Below are positions 12,432-18,420 of a stretch of 21,931 bases of DNA, in pieces; positions within the stretch are counted from its first letter, which is position 1; each line of letters opens with the position of its first letter. Below the pieces are notes generated by a model. The model was not told the DNA's origin and searched no databases. It saw nothing but the letters and a program-made list of their open reading frames with translations. The position numbers and the translations under genes are program-made. The DNA is from JBBTSB01 sp964355775. GTDB taxonomy: Bacteria; Patescibacteriota; Minisyncoccia; 2-02-FULL-40-12; IGHO2-01-FULL-4-A. Where the stretch lies: assembly GCA_964355775.1 (NCBI GenBank), contig CAYHEP010000014.1, positions 1 through 21,931 of the forward strand, given 5' to 3'.

Positions 12432-12941
12432 ATGAAACTTCCTGCGACGCTCGTTGTCAACGAACTCCTGCCGGTCGGACCGACCGGCGCGCACCAGATC
12501 TCCGGGCTGTGGAATGGGGGGACTCCGGCACGGAGCGTGCTCACGCTCCTTGATTTCCTCAGGATTTTCATCCTCGCTCGGACGGCCAATGTGGTGGCCG
12601 AGCTCAAGGATGGGATCCTCTCGGTCAAGAAGACCATCGAGGATCCGCTGTTTGATCTCACACCGGCGCAGGCTTTCTTCGTGGCTTGCATCCTGCAGAT
12701 GAGGGGGGAGCCGGTGCAGGTGAGGGGCATCGCCGCCGCGATTCAGGCGGCACGTTACGGGACGGCCTTTCCCGAGGAGGAGGCGATGGAGGTCGCCCGA
12801 CTGGTGGCGCTGTTCAGCCGTCAGCACAGGCTGGTGGCCAACCCGCTCCTCACGCGGGTCCGTCGTACCGAGCCGATGATCGGCGCGGTCATGTCGGGTA
12901 GCCGTCCCGACCGCCACCCGGAGCGGGAGTACGGGTTCTGA
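12432..12941 (+). CDS. Hypothetical 169-aa protein, GC-rich
   Basis: I do not recognise this protein. It is mainly helical: LLDFLRIFILARTANVVAELKDGIL (about 39-64), then DPLFDLTPAQAFFVACILQMRG, then PEEEAMEVARLVALFSRQH, and ends in a basic tail with PDRHPEREYGF. No Cys pairs, no signal peptide; the first helix is hydrophobic but contains charges. It has its own promoter, structured leader, GGGGAG Shine-Dalgarno and downstream terminator, so it is a self-contained unit. Base composition is clearly more GC-rich than the genes on either side. The opposite strand is also open over this stretch, but its product is Arg/His-rich and looks like a shadow. Confidence 0.6.
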   Translation: MKLPATLVVNELLPVGPTGAHQISGLWNGGTPARSVLTLLDFLRIFILARTANVVAELKDGILSVKKTIEDPLFDLTPAQAFFVACILQMRGEPVQVRGIAAAIQAARYGTAFPEEEAMEVARLVALFSRQHRLVANPLLTRVRRTEPMIGAVMSGSRPDRHPEREYGF

Positions 12942-13003
12942 TCTCGTGAACCGTGGGGACCCGTCCACCCGCGGGAGTGTTCCATCAGGGGCTTGATTGC
13001 CCG

Positions 13004-13046
13004 AAGGGGAAGAGTGCCGAGCACGCCTTCCCCTTTGTTAATTTTT
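13004..13046 (+). terminator. Intrinsic terminator
   Basis: AAGGGGAAG (13004-13012) pairs with CTTCCCCTT (13027-13035) over 9 bp, with an inner GTGC/GCAC stem, and is followed by TTTGTTAATTTTT. It closes the 169-aa orphan unit. A TAGCAT that could be a -10 box for the next gene follows at about 13051. Confidence 0.82.
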
Positions 13047-13062
13047 ACGCTAGCATAGAGAC

Positions 13063-13488
13063 ATGCTCGACATAATTACCGGAAAAGCGCGAACCATTCT
13101 TTTTATTGAAGCAGTTGTCGGAGTTTTGATTTTGCTTGGTGGGATTTTTTTAATTACTACAAAAACACAAGCCCCAAGTCTTTCACCCAGTCCCACGCCA
13201 AGCTCCTCGACCTACATCAGCTCTTTGCTGCATATTTCGCTCCAGTATCCATACGGTTGGCAAATTGACCCGACGTTCAATGGCATTCCCGGGATCGAGC
13301 GGTATCAGGGATCGGATGGTGGATATTTTCAAGTTGATGCTTCCAACGACCCGACGCCTCACAGGGATATGATCATCAAAAAATATCCAAAGCCCATTAA
13401 GCTGGGTGAAACCACGTATCGGTATTTTGTATTAAAAGCCGATGCTGTTCATCTAAAAACTATCGCTGACTCTATAACTTTTCTATAG
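13063..13488 (+). CDS. Membrane-anchored extracytoplasmic protein, unknown
   Basis: The 141-aa protein has a membrane helix (about 12-32), a Ser/Pro/Thr linker (SPSPTPSSS) and a small outer domain with ISLQYPYGWQIDP and a final strand-helix (HLKTIADSITFL). The YP...W start and xxIxxSITF end match the protein at 7460, so both may belong to one anchored PsbP-like group common in Patescibacteria. Function unknown. Its stop codon directly abuts the next start, with no gap. Confidence 0.65.
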   Translation: MLDIITGKARTILFIEAVVGVLILLGGIFLITTKTQAPSLSPSPTPSSSTYISSLLHISLQYPYGWQIDPTFNGIPGIERYQGSDGGYFQVDASNDPTPHRDMIIKKYPKPIKLGETTYRYFVLKADAVHLKTIADSITFL

Positions 13489-13809
13489 ATGATTACATAC
13501 GAAGATTTTGCAAAACTGGAATTAAAGATAGCCAAGGTGCTTTCGGCTGAGCGCGTTGAGGGCTCGGAGAAGCTGCTCAAGTTGCAAGTGGACCTTGGCA
13601 CAGAGCAACGTCAGATCGTTTCCGGAATTGCGAAAGCATATTCGCCCGAGCAATTAGTCGGCAAAAGCGTCGTCATCGTTGCCAATCTCGAACCCCGCAT
13701 GATCATGGGCCTCGAAAGCAACGGGATGCTGTTAGCGGCGTCGGACGAAAACGGTCCAGTAATTTTACTTCCAGAGCACGACGTCCCACCGGGAACGGGA
13801 ATAAAATAA
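13489..13809 (+). CDS. Stand-alone tRNA-binding (EMAP/OB-fold) domain, MetRS-beta type
   Basis: The 106-aa protein is a single OB fold of the tRNA_bind family. It starts ITYEDFAKLELKIAKVLSAERVEGSEKLLKLQVDLG, and has QRQIVSGIAKAY and LEPRMIMGLESNGMLLAA, all hallmarks of the C-terminal domain of methionyl-tRNA synthetase and of CsaA/Arc1p-like proteins. It binds tRNA non-specifically and could act in trans with a MetRS that lacks this domain; databases often call it MetRS beta subunit. It starts exactly after the previous stop codon and is followed one base later by the next gene. No catalytic synthetase part is present. Confidence 0.9.
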   Translation: MITYEDFAKLELKIAKVLSAERVEGSEKLLKLQVDLGTEQRQIVSGIAKAYSPEQLVGKSVVIVANLEPRMIMGLESNGMLLAASDENGPVILLPEHDVPPGTGIK

Positions 13810-13810
13810 C

Positions 13811-14086
13811 ATGCACTGGCAAGATATTGTATTTTCAATAGGATCGTGGATATTCGCAATCGCACTGGTGCCATCGATTTTGAGCAAGACTGATAAGCCG
13901 GCACTTTCAAGCAGTCTTTTGACCGCCTCACTCCTGACGCTCTACGTGCCGACCTATGCGAGCTTGCACCTTGTCGTCAGTGCCATTTCGGGCGGTGTCA
14001 TCGCAACCGCCTGGTGGATCCTCGCCTATCAAAAATGGAAATTGAACAAAGAAAAAAACTCTGGGCCGGGTACGCACGCAAGCTGA
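13811..14086 (+). CDS. Small membrane protein (three helices)
   Basis: The 91-aa protein has three hydrophobic segments: IVFSIGSWIFAIALVPSIL (6-24), SSLLTASLLTLYVPTY (33-50) and LVVSAISGGVIATAWWIL (54-71), then a basic tail. The pattern VPSIL-x-KPALSSSLLTASLL recalls PQ-loop/SemiSWEET-like half-transporters, but the diagnostic PQ pair is VPS here, so that remains a suggestion. The 3' end overlaps the start of nth. Confidence 0.6.
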   Translation: MHWQDIVFSIGSWIFAIALVPSILSKTDKPALSSSLLTASLLTLYVPTYASLHLVVSAISGGVIATAWWILAYQKWKLNKEKNSGPGTHAS

Positions 14087-14640
14087 AAAAACTCTTCCCC
14101 GATGCGGGGATGATTTTGAGGCACTCCAATCACTGGGAGCTGATGGTGGCGGTGCAGTTGTCGGCACAGTGTACGGACAAGAAAGTCAACGAAGTCACGG
14201 CGAGGCTTTTTAAAAAATACAAAACACTGGACGACTACGTATCGGCTAATTCGCACGAATTAGAGAAGGATATTTATCAGACGGGGTTTTATCGGAATAA
14301 GACCAAAAATATACTTGCGGCGGCGAAGATGGTCAAGGAAAAATTTGGCGGGAAAATCCCGCGGACGATGGAGGAAATTTTAAAAATACCGGGCGTTGCT
14401 CGCAAGACCGCAAACGTCGTGCTTGGCAATGCGCATGGCGTGGTGGATGGGATTGCGGTGGATACGCACGTGAAGCGCATGGCAGGCCTGCTTGGATTGA
14501 GCGATGAAAAAACTCCGGAGAAGATAGAACGGGATCTAATGCAAAGTATACCCAAAAAAGAATGGTTTCAGGCTACCTACTGGCTTATTGAGTATAGTCG
14601 GAAGTATCGGCGAAACCTTGGACCACTTCTTACGTCTTAG
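14035..14640 (+). CDS. nth: Endonuclease III (Nth-type DNA glycosylase), no iron-sulfur loop
   Basis: The 201-aa protein is a base-excision glycosylase/AP lyase for oxidised pyrimidines. The helix-hairpin-helix IPGVARKTANVVL contains the Schiff-base Lys124, and the catalytic Asp is Asp143 in AVDTH. ELMVAVQLSAQCTD and TGFYRNKTKNI are also typical. After WLIEYSRKY, where the family continues into a C-x6-C-x2-C-x5-C [4Fe-4S] loop, this protein ends with RRNLGPLLTS and a TAG. Neither other forward frame after this point encodes a cluster loop, so it is a real loss rather than a simple frameshift. The ATG at 14035 is chosen; a GTG at 14014 is possible. It overlaps the previous gene by 52 bases. 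Confidence 0.93.
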   Translation: MEIEQRKKLWAGYARKLKKLFPDAGMILRHSNHWELMVAVQLSAQCTDKKVNEVTARLFKKYKTLDDYVSANSHELEKDIYQTGFYRNKTKNILAAAKMVKEKFGGKIPRTMEEILKIPGVARKTANVVLGNAHGVVDGIAVDTHVKRMAGLLGLSDEKTPEKIERDLMQSIPKKEWFQATYWLIEYSRKYRRNLGPLLTS

Positions 14641-14714
14641 TATGTAGACAGCAGTAGTCGAGCTGTCGGAGGAACAGTAAGACGGAAAAGCACAAAAGAA
14701 TATTTTACTATGCA

Positions 14715-14742
14715 ACAAGCACCTCGCGGGGTGCTTGTTTTC
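14715..14742 (+). terminator. Intrinsic terminator after nth
   Basis: ACAAGCACC (14715-14723) pairs with GGTGCTTGT (14730-14738), followed by a T-rich end. A smaller hairpin (GACAGC/GCTGTC, 14647-14667) lies just after the nth stop. The remainder of 14641-14791 holds nothing else recognised. Confidence 0.85.
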
Positions 14743-14791
14743 TGTAGAACAATGCTTTAAGATCAGGATAATAATCTAACAAGCATATTTT

Positions 14792-15523
14792 ATGGGAAAA
14801 ACTATATTAACTGCGATCATTTTGTTGGTAGTGCTGGCGGGGGTGGTACTGTTTCTCGATAATGTCAAGGTTTCGAACACACCAAGTCCGACGCCTACTC
14901 CGACGGAAGTAATCACTGCGACACCGACTCCGGAAGGTCCGAATATTACCGTTTCATCGCCCAAAGCAGGCGATACGATCGGTTTGCCGGTGGTCATCAA
15001 AGGCGAAGCGCGGACATTTGAAGCGGCATTTTCGTATCGTATCAAAAACAGCAAGGGGACGGTGCTGGTAGAGGGCAATGCCATGACCACAGGAACTGCC
15101 GATTATCCGGCAATGCGTCCGTTTGAGGTTTCTGTCAACTATGCCGATCCAAAGACAGTCAGCGGATCGGTTGAAGTGTTTGAGGCATCAGCAAAGGATG
15201 GCGCTGAAATCAACAAAGTCATCGTGCCGGTGATGTTTAAGAAAGACGTCGCCTCCACGGAAGTAAAACTGTATCTCAAACTCGATGCTCCGATCACCGT
15301 ACGTATCGCCAAATCTGACACTCCGGTGCGCGCCACACTCGATGAATTGCTCACGAGAATGGGCGGCACTATCAAAATCAACAGTGTAAATCTCAAATCT
15401 GGCGTATTGACGGTTGATGTGACGAGTGCGCTCGATGCAACTGCAATATTGCAAATTACCAAGACCGCCATGCAGTATGCTTCGGTCAAAAGCGTCGTAC
15501 TTACCGTGAATGGATCCCGTTAG
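14792..15523 (+). CDS. Anchored protein with Gmad2 and GerMN domains
   Basis: The 243-aa protein has a membrane helix (4-21), a Thr/Pro linker (TPSPTPTPTEV...), a Gmad2 immunoglobulin-like domain (about 50-145, starting PNITVSSPKAGDTIGLPVVIKGEAR) and a GerMN domain (about 157-243, VKLYL...TLDELLTRMGG... and SALDATAILQITKTAMQY). This pair occurs in spore-germination proteins such as GerM and in many non-sporulating bacteria, where it is thought to act at the cell wall. The last codons (GGA TCC CGT TAG) lie inside the left arm of a palindromic element, so the C-terminal Gly-Ser-Arg and the stop codon are supplied by the repeat. Confidence 0.85.
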   Translation: MGKTILTAIILLVVLAGVVLFLDNVKVSNTPSPTPTPTEVITATPTPEGPNITVSSPKAGDTIGLPVVIKGEARTFEAAFSYRIKNSKGTVLVEGNAMTTGTADYPAMRPFEVSVNYADPKTVSGSVEVFEASAKDGAEINKVIVPVMFKKDVASTEVKLYLKLDAPITVRIAKSDTPVRATLDELLTRMGGTIKINSVNLKSGVLTVDVTSALDATAILQITKTAMQYASVKSVVLTVNGSR

Positions 15524-15590
15524 AAGTCGCCCTAGCGGGTTAATATCCACGATAAACTATTACTACGAATCAAACGACTTCTAACGGGAT
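15514..15590 (+). repeat. Left-middle-right palindromic element, copy 2
   Basis: Left arm ATCCCGTTAGAAGTCG (15514-15529) is perfectly complementary to 15575-15590 (16 bp). Within it, CCCGTTAG can instead pair with CTAGCGGG (15532-15539), an 8-bp hairpin with one G-U. The left arm carries the stop codon of the upstream gene, and the right arm ends in the AT of the phhB start codon. The interior of about 35 bases is AT-rich and unlike copy 1. Confidence 0.9.
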
Positions 15591-15927
15591 GGAAAAGCTC
15601 TCTAATCAAAAATGTATTCCCTGTGAAGTGGGCGGGGAGCCACTCAATGCCGATGAAATAGCGCAGTTCTTGTCGCAACTTGAAGGGAAGTGGGTCGTGA
15701 AAGACAACCACTCGCTTGAGCGTCAGTTCAAGTTCAAAAACTTCGTCGAGACGATGAAGTTTGTCAACAAAGTCGCCGATCTCGCCGAGTCCGAAGGTCA
15801 TCATCCCGATCTGCATATTTTTTACAACAAACTCACCATCGAGCTCTGGACCCACGCCGTGGGTGGCTTGTCAGTGAACGACTTTATCGTAGCGACAAAA
15901 ATCAACAATATCTGGCAATTATCCTGA
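15589..15927 (+). CDS. phhB: Pterin-4a-carbinolamine dehydratase
   Basis: The 112-aa enzyme dehydrates 4a-hydroxy-tetrahydropterin to quinonoid dihydropterin. The active-site region EGHHPDLHIFYN has His71, His72 and Pro73, and LWTHAVGGLSVNDFIVATKI supplies the third His (89) and the family ending. N-terminal Cys9 and Cys12 (KCIPCEVGGEPL) are common in this family. No aromatic amino acid hydroxylase is near, so a recycling role for another pterin cofactor is possible but not shown. The start codon is formed by the right arm of the palindromic element and lacks a Shine-Dalgarno. Confidence 0.95.
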   Translation: MEKLSNQKCIPCEVGGEPLNADEIAQFLSQLEGKWVVKDNHSLERQFKFKNFVETMKFVNKVADLAESEGHHPDLHIFYNKLTIELWTHAVGGLSVNDFIVATKINNIWQLS

Positions 15928-15952
15928 CAGTGTGGTAGAGATAGGAGAATGA

Positions 15953-16031
15953 ATCCCGTTAGAAGTTACCCTAGCGGGTTATCAACCACACTATGTCGAA
16001 CATAACAAGATATTGTAACTTCTAACGGGAT
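15953..16031 (+). repeat. Left-middle-right palindromic element, copy 3
   Basis: Left arm ATCCCGTTAGAAGTTA (15953-15968) is perfectly complementary to 16016-16031. Middle arm CTAGCGGG (15971-15978) can pair with CCCGTTAG of the left arm. The right arm ends in the AT of the next start codon. Inside the loop, ACCACACT mirrors AGTGTGGT just outside the left arm (about 15929-15936). An ATG and a short ORF (15949-16005) start at the left arm, as in copy 1. Confidence 0.9.
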
Positions 16032-16467
16032 GAAATACGTCATTATCGGGATTATAGTTATCGCACTGGTTTTGGCGGGTTTTTGGGCAGGTACCAAAAA
16101 AGGTGGAAAATCAACGCCAAGTCCATCTCCATCGCCAAGCTCGAGCAATCAACCGACCACGATGCCTGCTCCAACTCCAACCCCCACGTACTCTGTTCAG
16201 CCTAGTGGCATCGGCAACCGACCCGGCAACATCGCTCCCGATTTTCGCCTCAAAGATCTCAATGGACACGATGTGTCTCTGCGGGATTATCTTGGTCATG
16301 TGGCCGTGAAGTTGATTTTTACGGAACGCGGCAGGGTGGTATTGCAGCCGGCAGTGGTTCCGCAAGGCATCACGCTCATTGATTTTAAAGATACCGCCTA
16401 TCATCTTTACGGTGTACCTTCGTTGCCGTATACTGTGAACATTGATGAACACGGAATTGTCAGATAG
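16030..16467 (+). CDS. Anchored thioredoxin-fold (AhpC/TSA-like) protein without the Cys motif
   Basis: The 145-aa protein has a membrane helix (3-20), a Ser/Pro/Thr linker (about 27-58) and a redoxin-like domain starting GNIAPDFRLKDLNGHDVSLRDYLGHVAVKLIF. In redoxins this is followed by the F-W-A-T-x-C-x-x-C motif; here it continues TERGRVVLQPAVVPQ with no cysteine. The end, YHLYGVPSLPYTVNIDEHGIVR, matches the cis-Pro region, but the central helices are mostly missing. The protein is thus a shrunken and probably redox-inactive member. It overlaps the dehydrogenase gene, which cuts off the usual last helix. It could be a decaying gene or a non-catalytic scaffold. Confidence 0.7.
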   Translation: MKYVIIGIIVIALVLAGFWAGTKKGGKSTPSPSPSPSSSNQPTTMPAPTPTPTYSVQPSGIGNRPGNIAPDFRLKDLNGHDVSLRDYLGHVAVKLIFTERGRVVLQPAVVPQGITLIDFKDTAYHLYGVPSLPYTVNIDEHGIVR

Positions 16468-17458
16468 TAAAAATCCTGAAATGATAGTTGAGGTCCATGA
16501 CGACGCGACAGGCATGCATGGTTTTTTGATTGTGGACAATACGGTTCGCGGTCCCGGAAAGGGAGGTATCCGTATGACTCCAACCGTGACCAAAGAAGAA
16601 GTGATGCGTCTTGCCAGCGCCATGACGTACAAAAACGCGCTCGCGGATTTACCGTTTGGTGGCGCAAAAGGAGGTATAGTTTGGGGTAGCAAAGATGAAA
16701 AACTAAAGAAAAAAGTTGTCTATGCCTACACAAAAGCAATTTTGCCATTGCTTGGAAAAAAATATATTGCTGGACCTGATGTAAATACGCCAGAGCATGT
16801 GATGGATTGGATAGCACAGGCGGCTAAAAATAGAAAAATCGTAACAGGTAAGTCAAAAAAACTTGGCGGACTTCCACATGAGCTTGGCAGTACGGGGTTT
16901 GGTGTCGTAATTGCTTTGCGCATTGCTCTCAAGTACGCCAAGATTTCCGAAAACAAAGCTCGTGTCGCTGTCGAAGGCTATGGTAACGTGGGAAGTTTTG
17001 TCGTGAAGTTTTTGAAAGAAGCGGGCATTGAAGTTGTTGCCTACTGCAATAGCAAAATCACCACCTATGCTGATGGTCACACAGGCCCGCGTGATGAAAT
17101 ATGGGGTCTTGATGTCGATGTGCTCGTCACGGCAACCGTCACCGACGTTATTAACGACACTAATAAAGCAAAAATAAAGGCTAAGATAATTATAGAGGGT
17201 TCGAATATACCGATGAGCGCCGAAACTGAAGATTTTTTATTTAGAAAAGGCGTAATTATAGTCCCGGATTTTGTAGCAAACGCCGGGGGAGTGATCTCAT
17301 CGTACGCCGAATACAAGGAATTTAGCGCCAAGAAGATGTTCCAGCTCGTCGAACAGAAAGTCAGCAAAGCCACCGAAGCGGTGTTGTCCCGCAGTCTCAA
17401 ACTCAAAAAAAATCCCCGCGTGGTAGCAATAGAACTTGCAAAAGAGCGGATAAAATAA
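16445..17458 (+). CDS. gdhA: Glu/Leu/Phe/Val dehydrogenase family, glutamate dehydrogenase-like
   Basis: The 337-aa enzyme oxidatively deaminates an amino acid with NAD(P). MTYKNALADLPFGGAKGG (60-77) gives the substrate-binding Lys63 and catalytic Lys75, AGPDVNTPEHVMDWIA gives Asp112, and VEGYGNVGSFVVKFL (176-190) is the dinucleotide-binding loop. DFVANAGGVISSYAEYKE is the family's C-terminal block. The PFGGAKGG and PDVNT motifs favour glutamate dehydrogenase over leucine dehydrogenase, but the protein is about 80 residues shorter than typical GDH, mainly in the nucleotide-binding domain. Residue-level specificity cannot be settled here. The ATG at 16445 overlaps the previous gene by 23 bases. 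Confidence 0.87.
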   Translation: MNTELSDSKNPEMIVEVHDDATGMHGFLIVDNTVRGPGKGGIRMTPTVTKEEVMRLASAMTYKNALADLPFGGAKGGIVWGSKDEKLKKKVVYAYTKAILPLLGKKYIAGPDVNTPEHVMDWIAQAAKNRKIVTGKSKKLGGLPHELGSTGFGVVIALRIALKYAKISENKARVAVEGYGNVGSFVVKFLKEAGIEVVAYCNSKITTYADGHTGPRDEIWGLDVDVLVTATVTDVINDTNKAKIKAKIIIEGSNIPMSAETEDFLFRKGVIIVPDFVANAGGVISSYAEYKEFSAKKMFQLVEQKVSKATEAVLSRSLKLKKNPRVVAIELAKERIK

Positions 17459-17468
17459 CCCCTCCCGA

Positions 17469-17491
17469 CCTCCCCTTACTTTAAGGGGAGG
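17469..17491 (+). terminator. Hairpin after the dehydrogenase gene
   Basis: CCTCCCCTTA and TAAGGGGAGG form a 10-bp stem with a CTT loop 10 bases after the stop codon. No clean T run follows, so it may be a terminator or a palindromic repeat of the CCTCCCC/GGGGAGG type. The rest of the spacer up to 17541 holds nothing recognised. Confidence 0.6.
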
Positions 17492-17541
17492 AGCAGAAAT
17501 TTTGTGTAACAAAATAGTGAATACTTCGTCGTAACTTTTGT

Positions 17542-17691
17542 ATGCGCAAACGGCACAAAAAGAAACGGCATAGCTGTGCGATGTGTAAACCACATAAGAT
17601 GGCAAAAGCAAATCGCTGGACCAATAAAGATCAAGCGATATGTTGTGCAGTAATGCCCTTTATGCTATCTTTTAATTACTATGACCACTGA
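17542..17691 (+). CDS. Small basic CxxC protein, 49 aa
   Basis: The ORF encodes a very basic start, MRKRHKKKRHSCAMCKPHKM, followed by a Trp (NRWTNKDQ) and a less conserved tail. The combination of a poly-basic start, CxxCKPHKM and a following RW matches a small protein I remember as frequent in diverse bacteria, without known function; a nucleic-acid or metal-binding role is a guess. The usual acidic helix after the Trp is replaced here by CCAVMPFMLSFNYYDH, which suggests a degenerate 3' end running into the next gene, which it overlaps by 11 bases. Confidence 0.65.
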   Translation: MRKRHKKKRHSCAMCKPHKMAKANRWTNKDQAICCAVMPFMLSFNYYDH

Positions 17692-17944
17692 TGATTTAAT
17701 CAATCGTATTGACATTAATCCACATATTTTGGTGGGAAAACCCGTTATCAAAGGAACGCGGATTTCTGTTGAGCAGATTTTAGGTTTACTTTCCGGCGGA
17801 ATGACCCCAGGAGATATTATCGAAGAATTTCCGCATCTCAAAGATCAAGATATTCGTGCCGCAGTTTATTATGCAACTACGTTGGTGAAGGATTTCAAGG
17901 TTTATCCTCAGGAATTTTTTAGTCGCATAAATACGACAAAATGA
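17681..17944 (+). CDS. DUF433 antitoxin (VapB-like)
   Basis: The 87-aa protein is DUF433: RIDINPHILVGKPVIKGTRISVEQILGLLSGGMTPGDIIEEFPHLKDQDIRAAVYYA holds the whole domain, including the GKPxIKGTRI turn and the helix-turn-helix-like second half. DUF433 proteins are usually paired with a DUF5615 PIN-like toxin, as here, and are taken to be the antitoxin. It overlaps the toxin gene by four bases (ATGA). Confidence 0.93.
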   Translation: MTTDDLINRIDINPHILVGKPVIKGTRISVEQILGLLSGGMTPGDIIEEFPHLKDQDIRAAVYYATTLVKDFKVYPQEFFSRINTTK

Positions 17945-18297
17945 GGTTTCTCATAGATGAGAATGTTAGCGGAAGCGTTATCCGCTATCTACGCGACCAA
18001 GGTCATGATGTGGTTTGTGTTGCTGATGAAAATGTTGGTATGAAGGATGAGAGAATTCTCGAGCTTGCCATTAATACAAAACGAATAATTTTAACCTATG
18101 ATACTGATTTTGGAGATCTGGTATTTCGCGATCGCAAGCCCCATGGCGGTATCGTTCTTGTCAGACTTCGCGTAGATAATACCAATCTCCACGTTGAAGC
18201 GCTCACGCAATTCCTAAAGAAGCACGACGAAAAAGAAATTCAGGGTGGATTTTGGAGGCTCGATGAGGATTATTTTGAGAACACGATTGATTACTAG
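17941..18297 (+). CDS. DUF5615 PIN-like toxin
   Basis: The 118-aa protein starts MRFLIDENVSGSVIRYLRDQGHDVVCV and contains ILTYDTDFGDLVF, giving Asp6, Glu7, Asp54 and Asp56, the acidic metal-binding residues of the Mut7-C/PIN-like DUF5615 fold. These are predicted ribonucleases. The protein is complete with no missing key residue. It forms an operon with the DUF433 gene and ends six bases before the remnant of a zinc-ribbon gene. Confidence 0.92.
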   Translation: MRFLIDENVSGSVIRYLRDQGHDVVCVADENVGMKDERILELAINTKRIILTYDTDFGDLVFRDRKPHGGIVLVRLRVDNTNLHVEALTQFLKKHDEKEIQGGFWRLDEDYFENTIDY

Positions 18298-18303
18298 TTT
18301 TGT

Positions 18304-18420
18304 ATGCAAAGCGAAATCAAAACCTGTAAAAACTGCTCCACCTCCTTCACCATCGAACCGGATCCCCGTACTAGATCCGAGTACGGTTCAGTACGGGACT
18401 TCGCTTTAGTTATTTCATGA
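18304..18420 (+). pseudogene. Truncated 5' end of a zinc-ribbon gene fused to a palindromic repeat
   Basis: The first 20 codons give MQSEIKTCKNCSTSFTIEPD, clearly homologous to the start of the gene at 20159 (CKNCSASFTIEPDD), with a shared DNA run ending TCACCATCGAACCGGAT. Homology stops there. The frame then reads through a palindrome (CCCCGTACT... at 18364) to a TGA that overlaps the ATG of the next gene (ATGA). Only the first of the two Cys pairs of the ribbon is left, so it cannot make the folded domain. The 38-aa reading frame may still couple translation to the downstream gene. Confidence 0.85.
18365..18397 (+). repeat. Palindromic repeat with alternative arms
   Basis: CCCGTACT (18365-18372) can pair with AGTACGG (18380-18386; loop AGATCCG) or with AGTACGGG (18390-18397). 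This is the same left-middle-right logic as the elements at 3116, 15514 and 15953, but with a different sequence. Longer flanking arms AAAGCGAA (about 18307-18314) and TTCGCTTT (about 18401-18408) enclose the remnant. Confidence 0.75.

Noticed and set aside
12318..12968. 216-aa ORF on the minus strand
   Set aside because: It mirrors the GC-rich + strand gene, has an Arg/His-rich product without fold-like pattern, and lacks its own promoter; the + strand has promoter, SD and terminator.
14590..14700. Frameshift hiding the Nth iron-sulfur loop
   Set aside because: Both other forward frames after the last conserved residues were read; neither gives the four-cysteine pattern, so a single indel would not restore it.
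15514..15590. Integron attC-like site (GTTAG and CTAAC cores)
   Set aside because: The core order is GTTAG first and CTAAC last, opposite to attC, the flanking purine/pyrimidine pattern does not fit, and no integron integrase or cassette array is present.
15514..16031. CRISPR-like repeats
   Set aside because: Only three copies, of unequal length, far apart and each attached to a gene start; no regular spacers and no cas genes.
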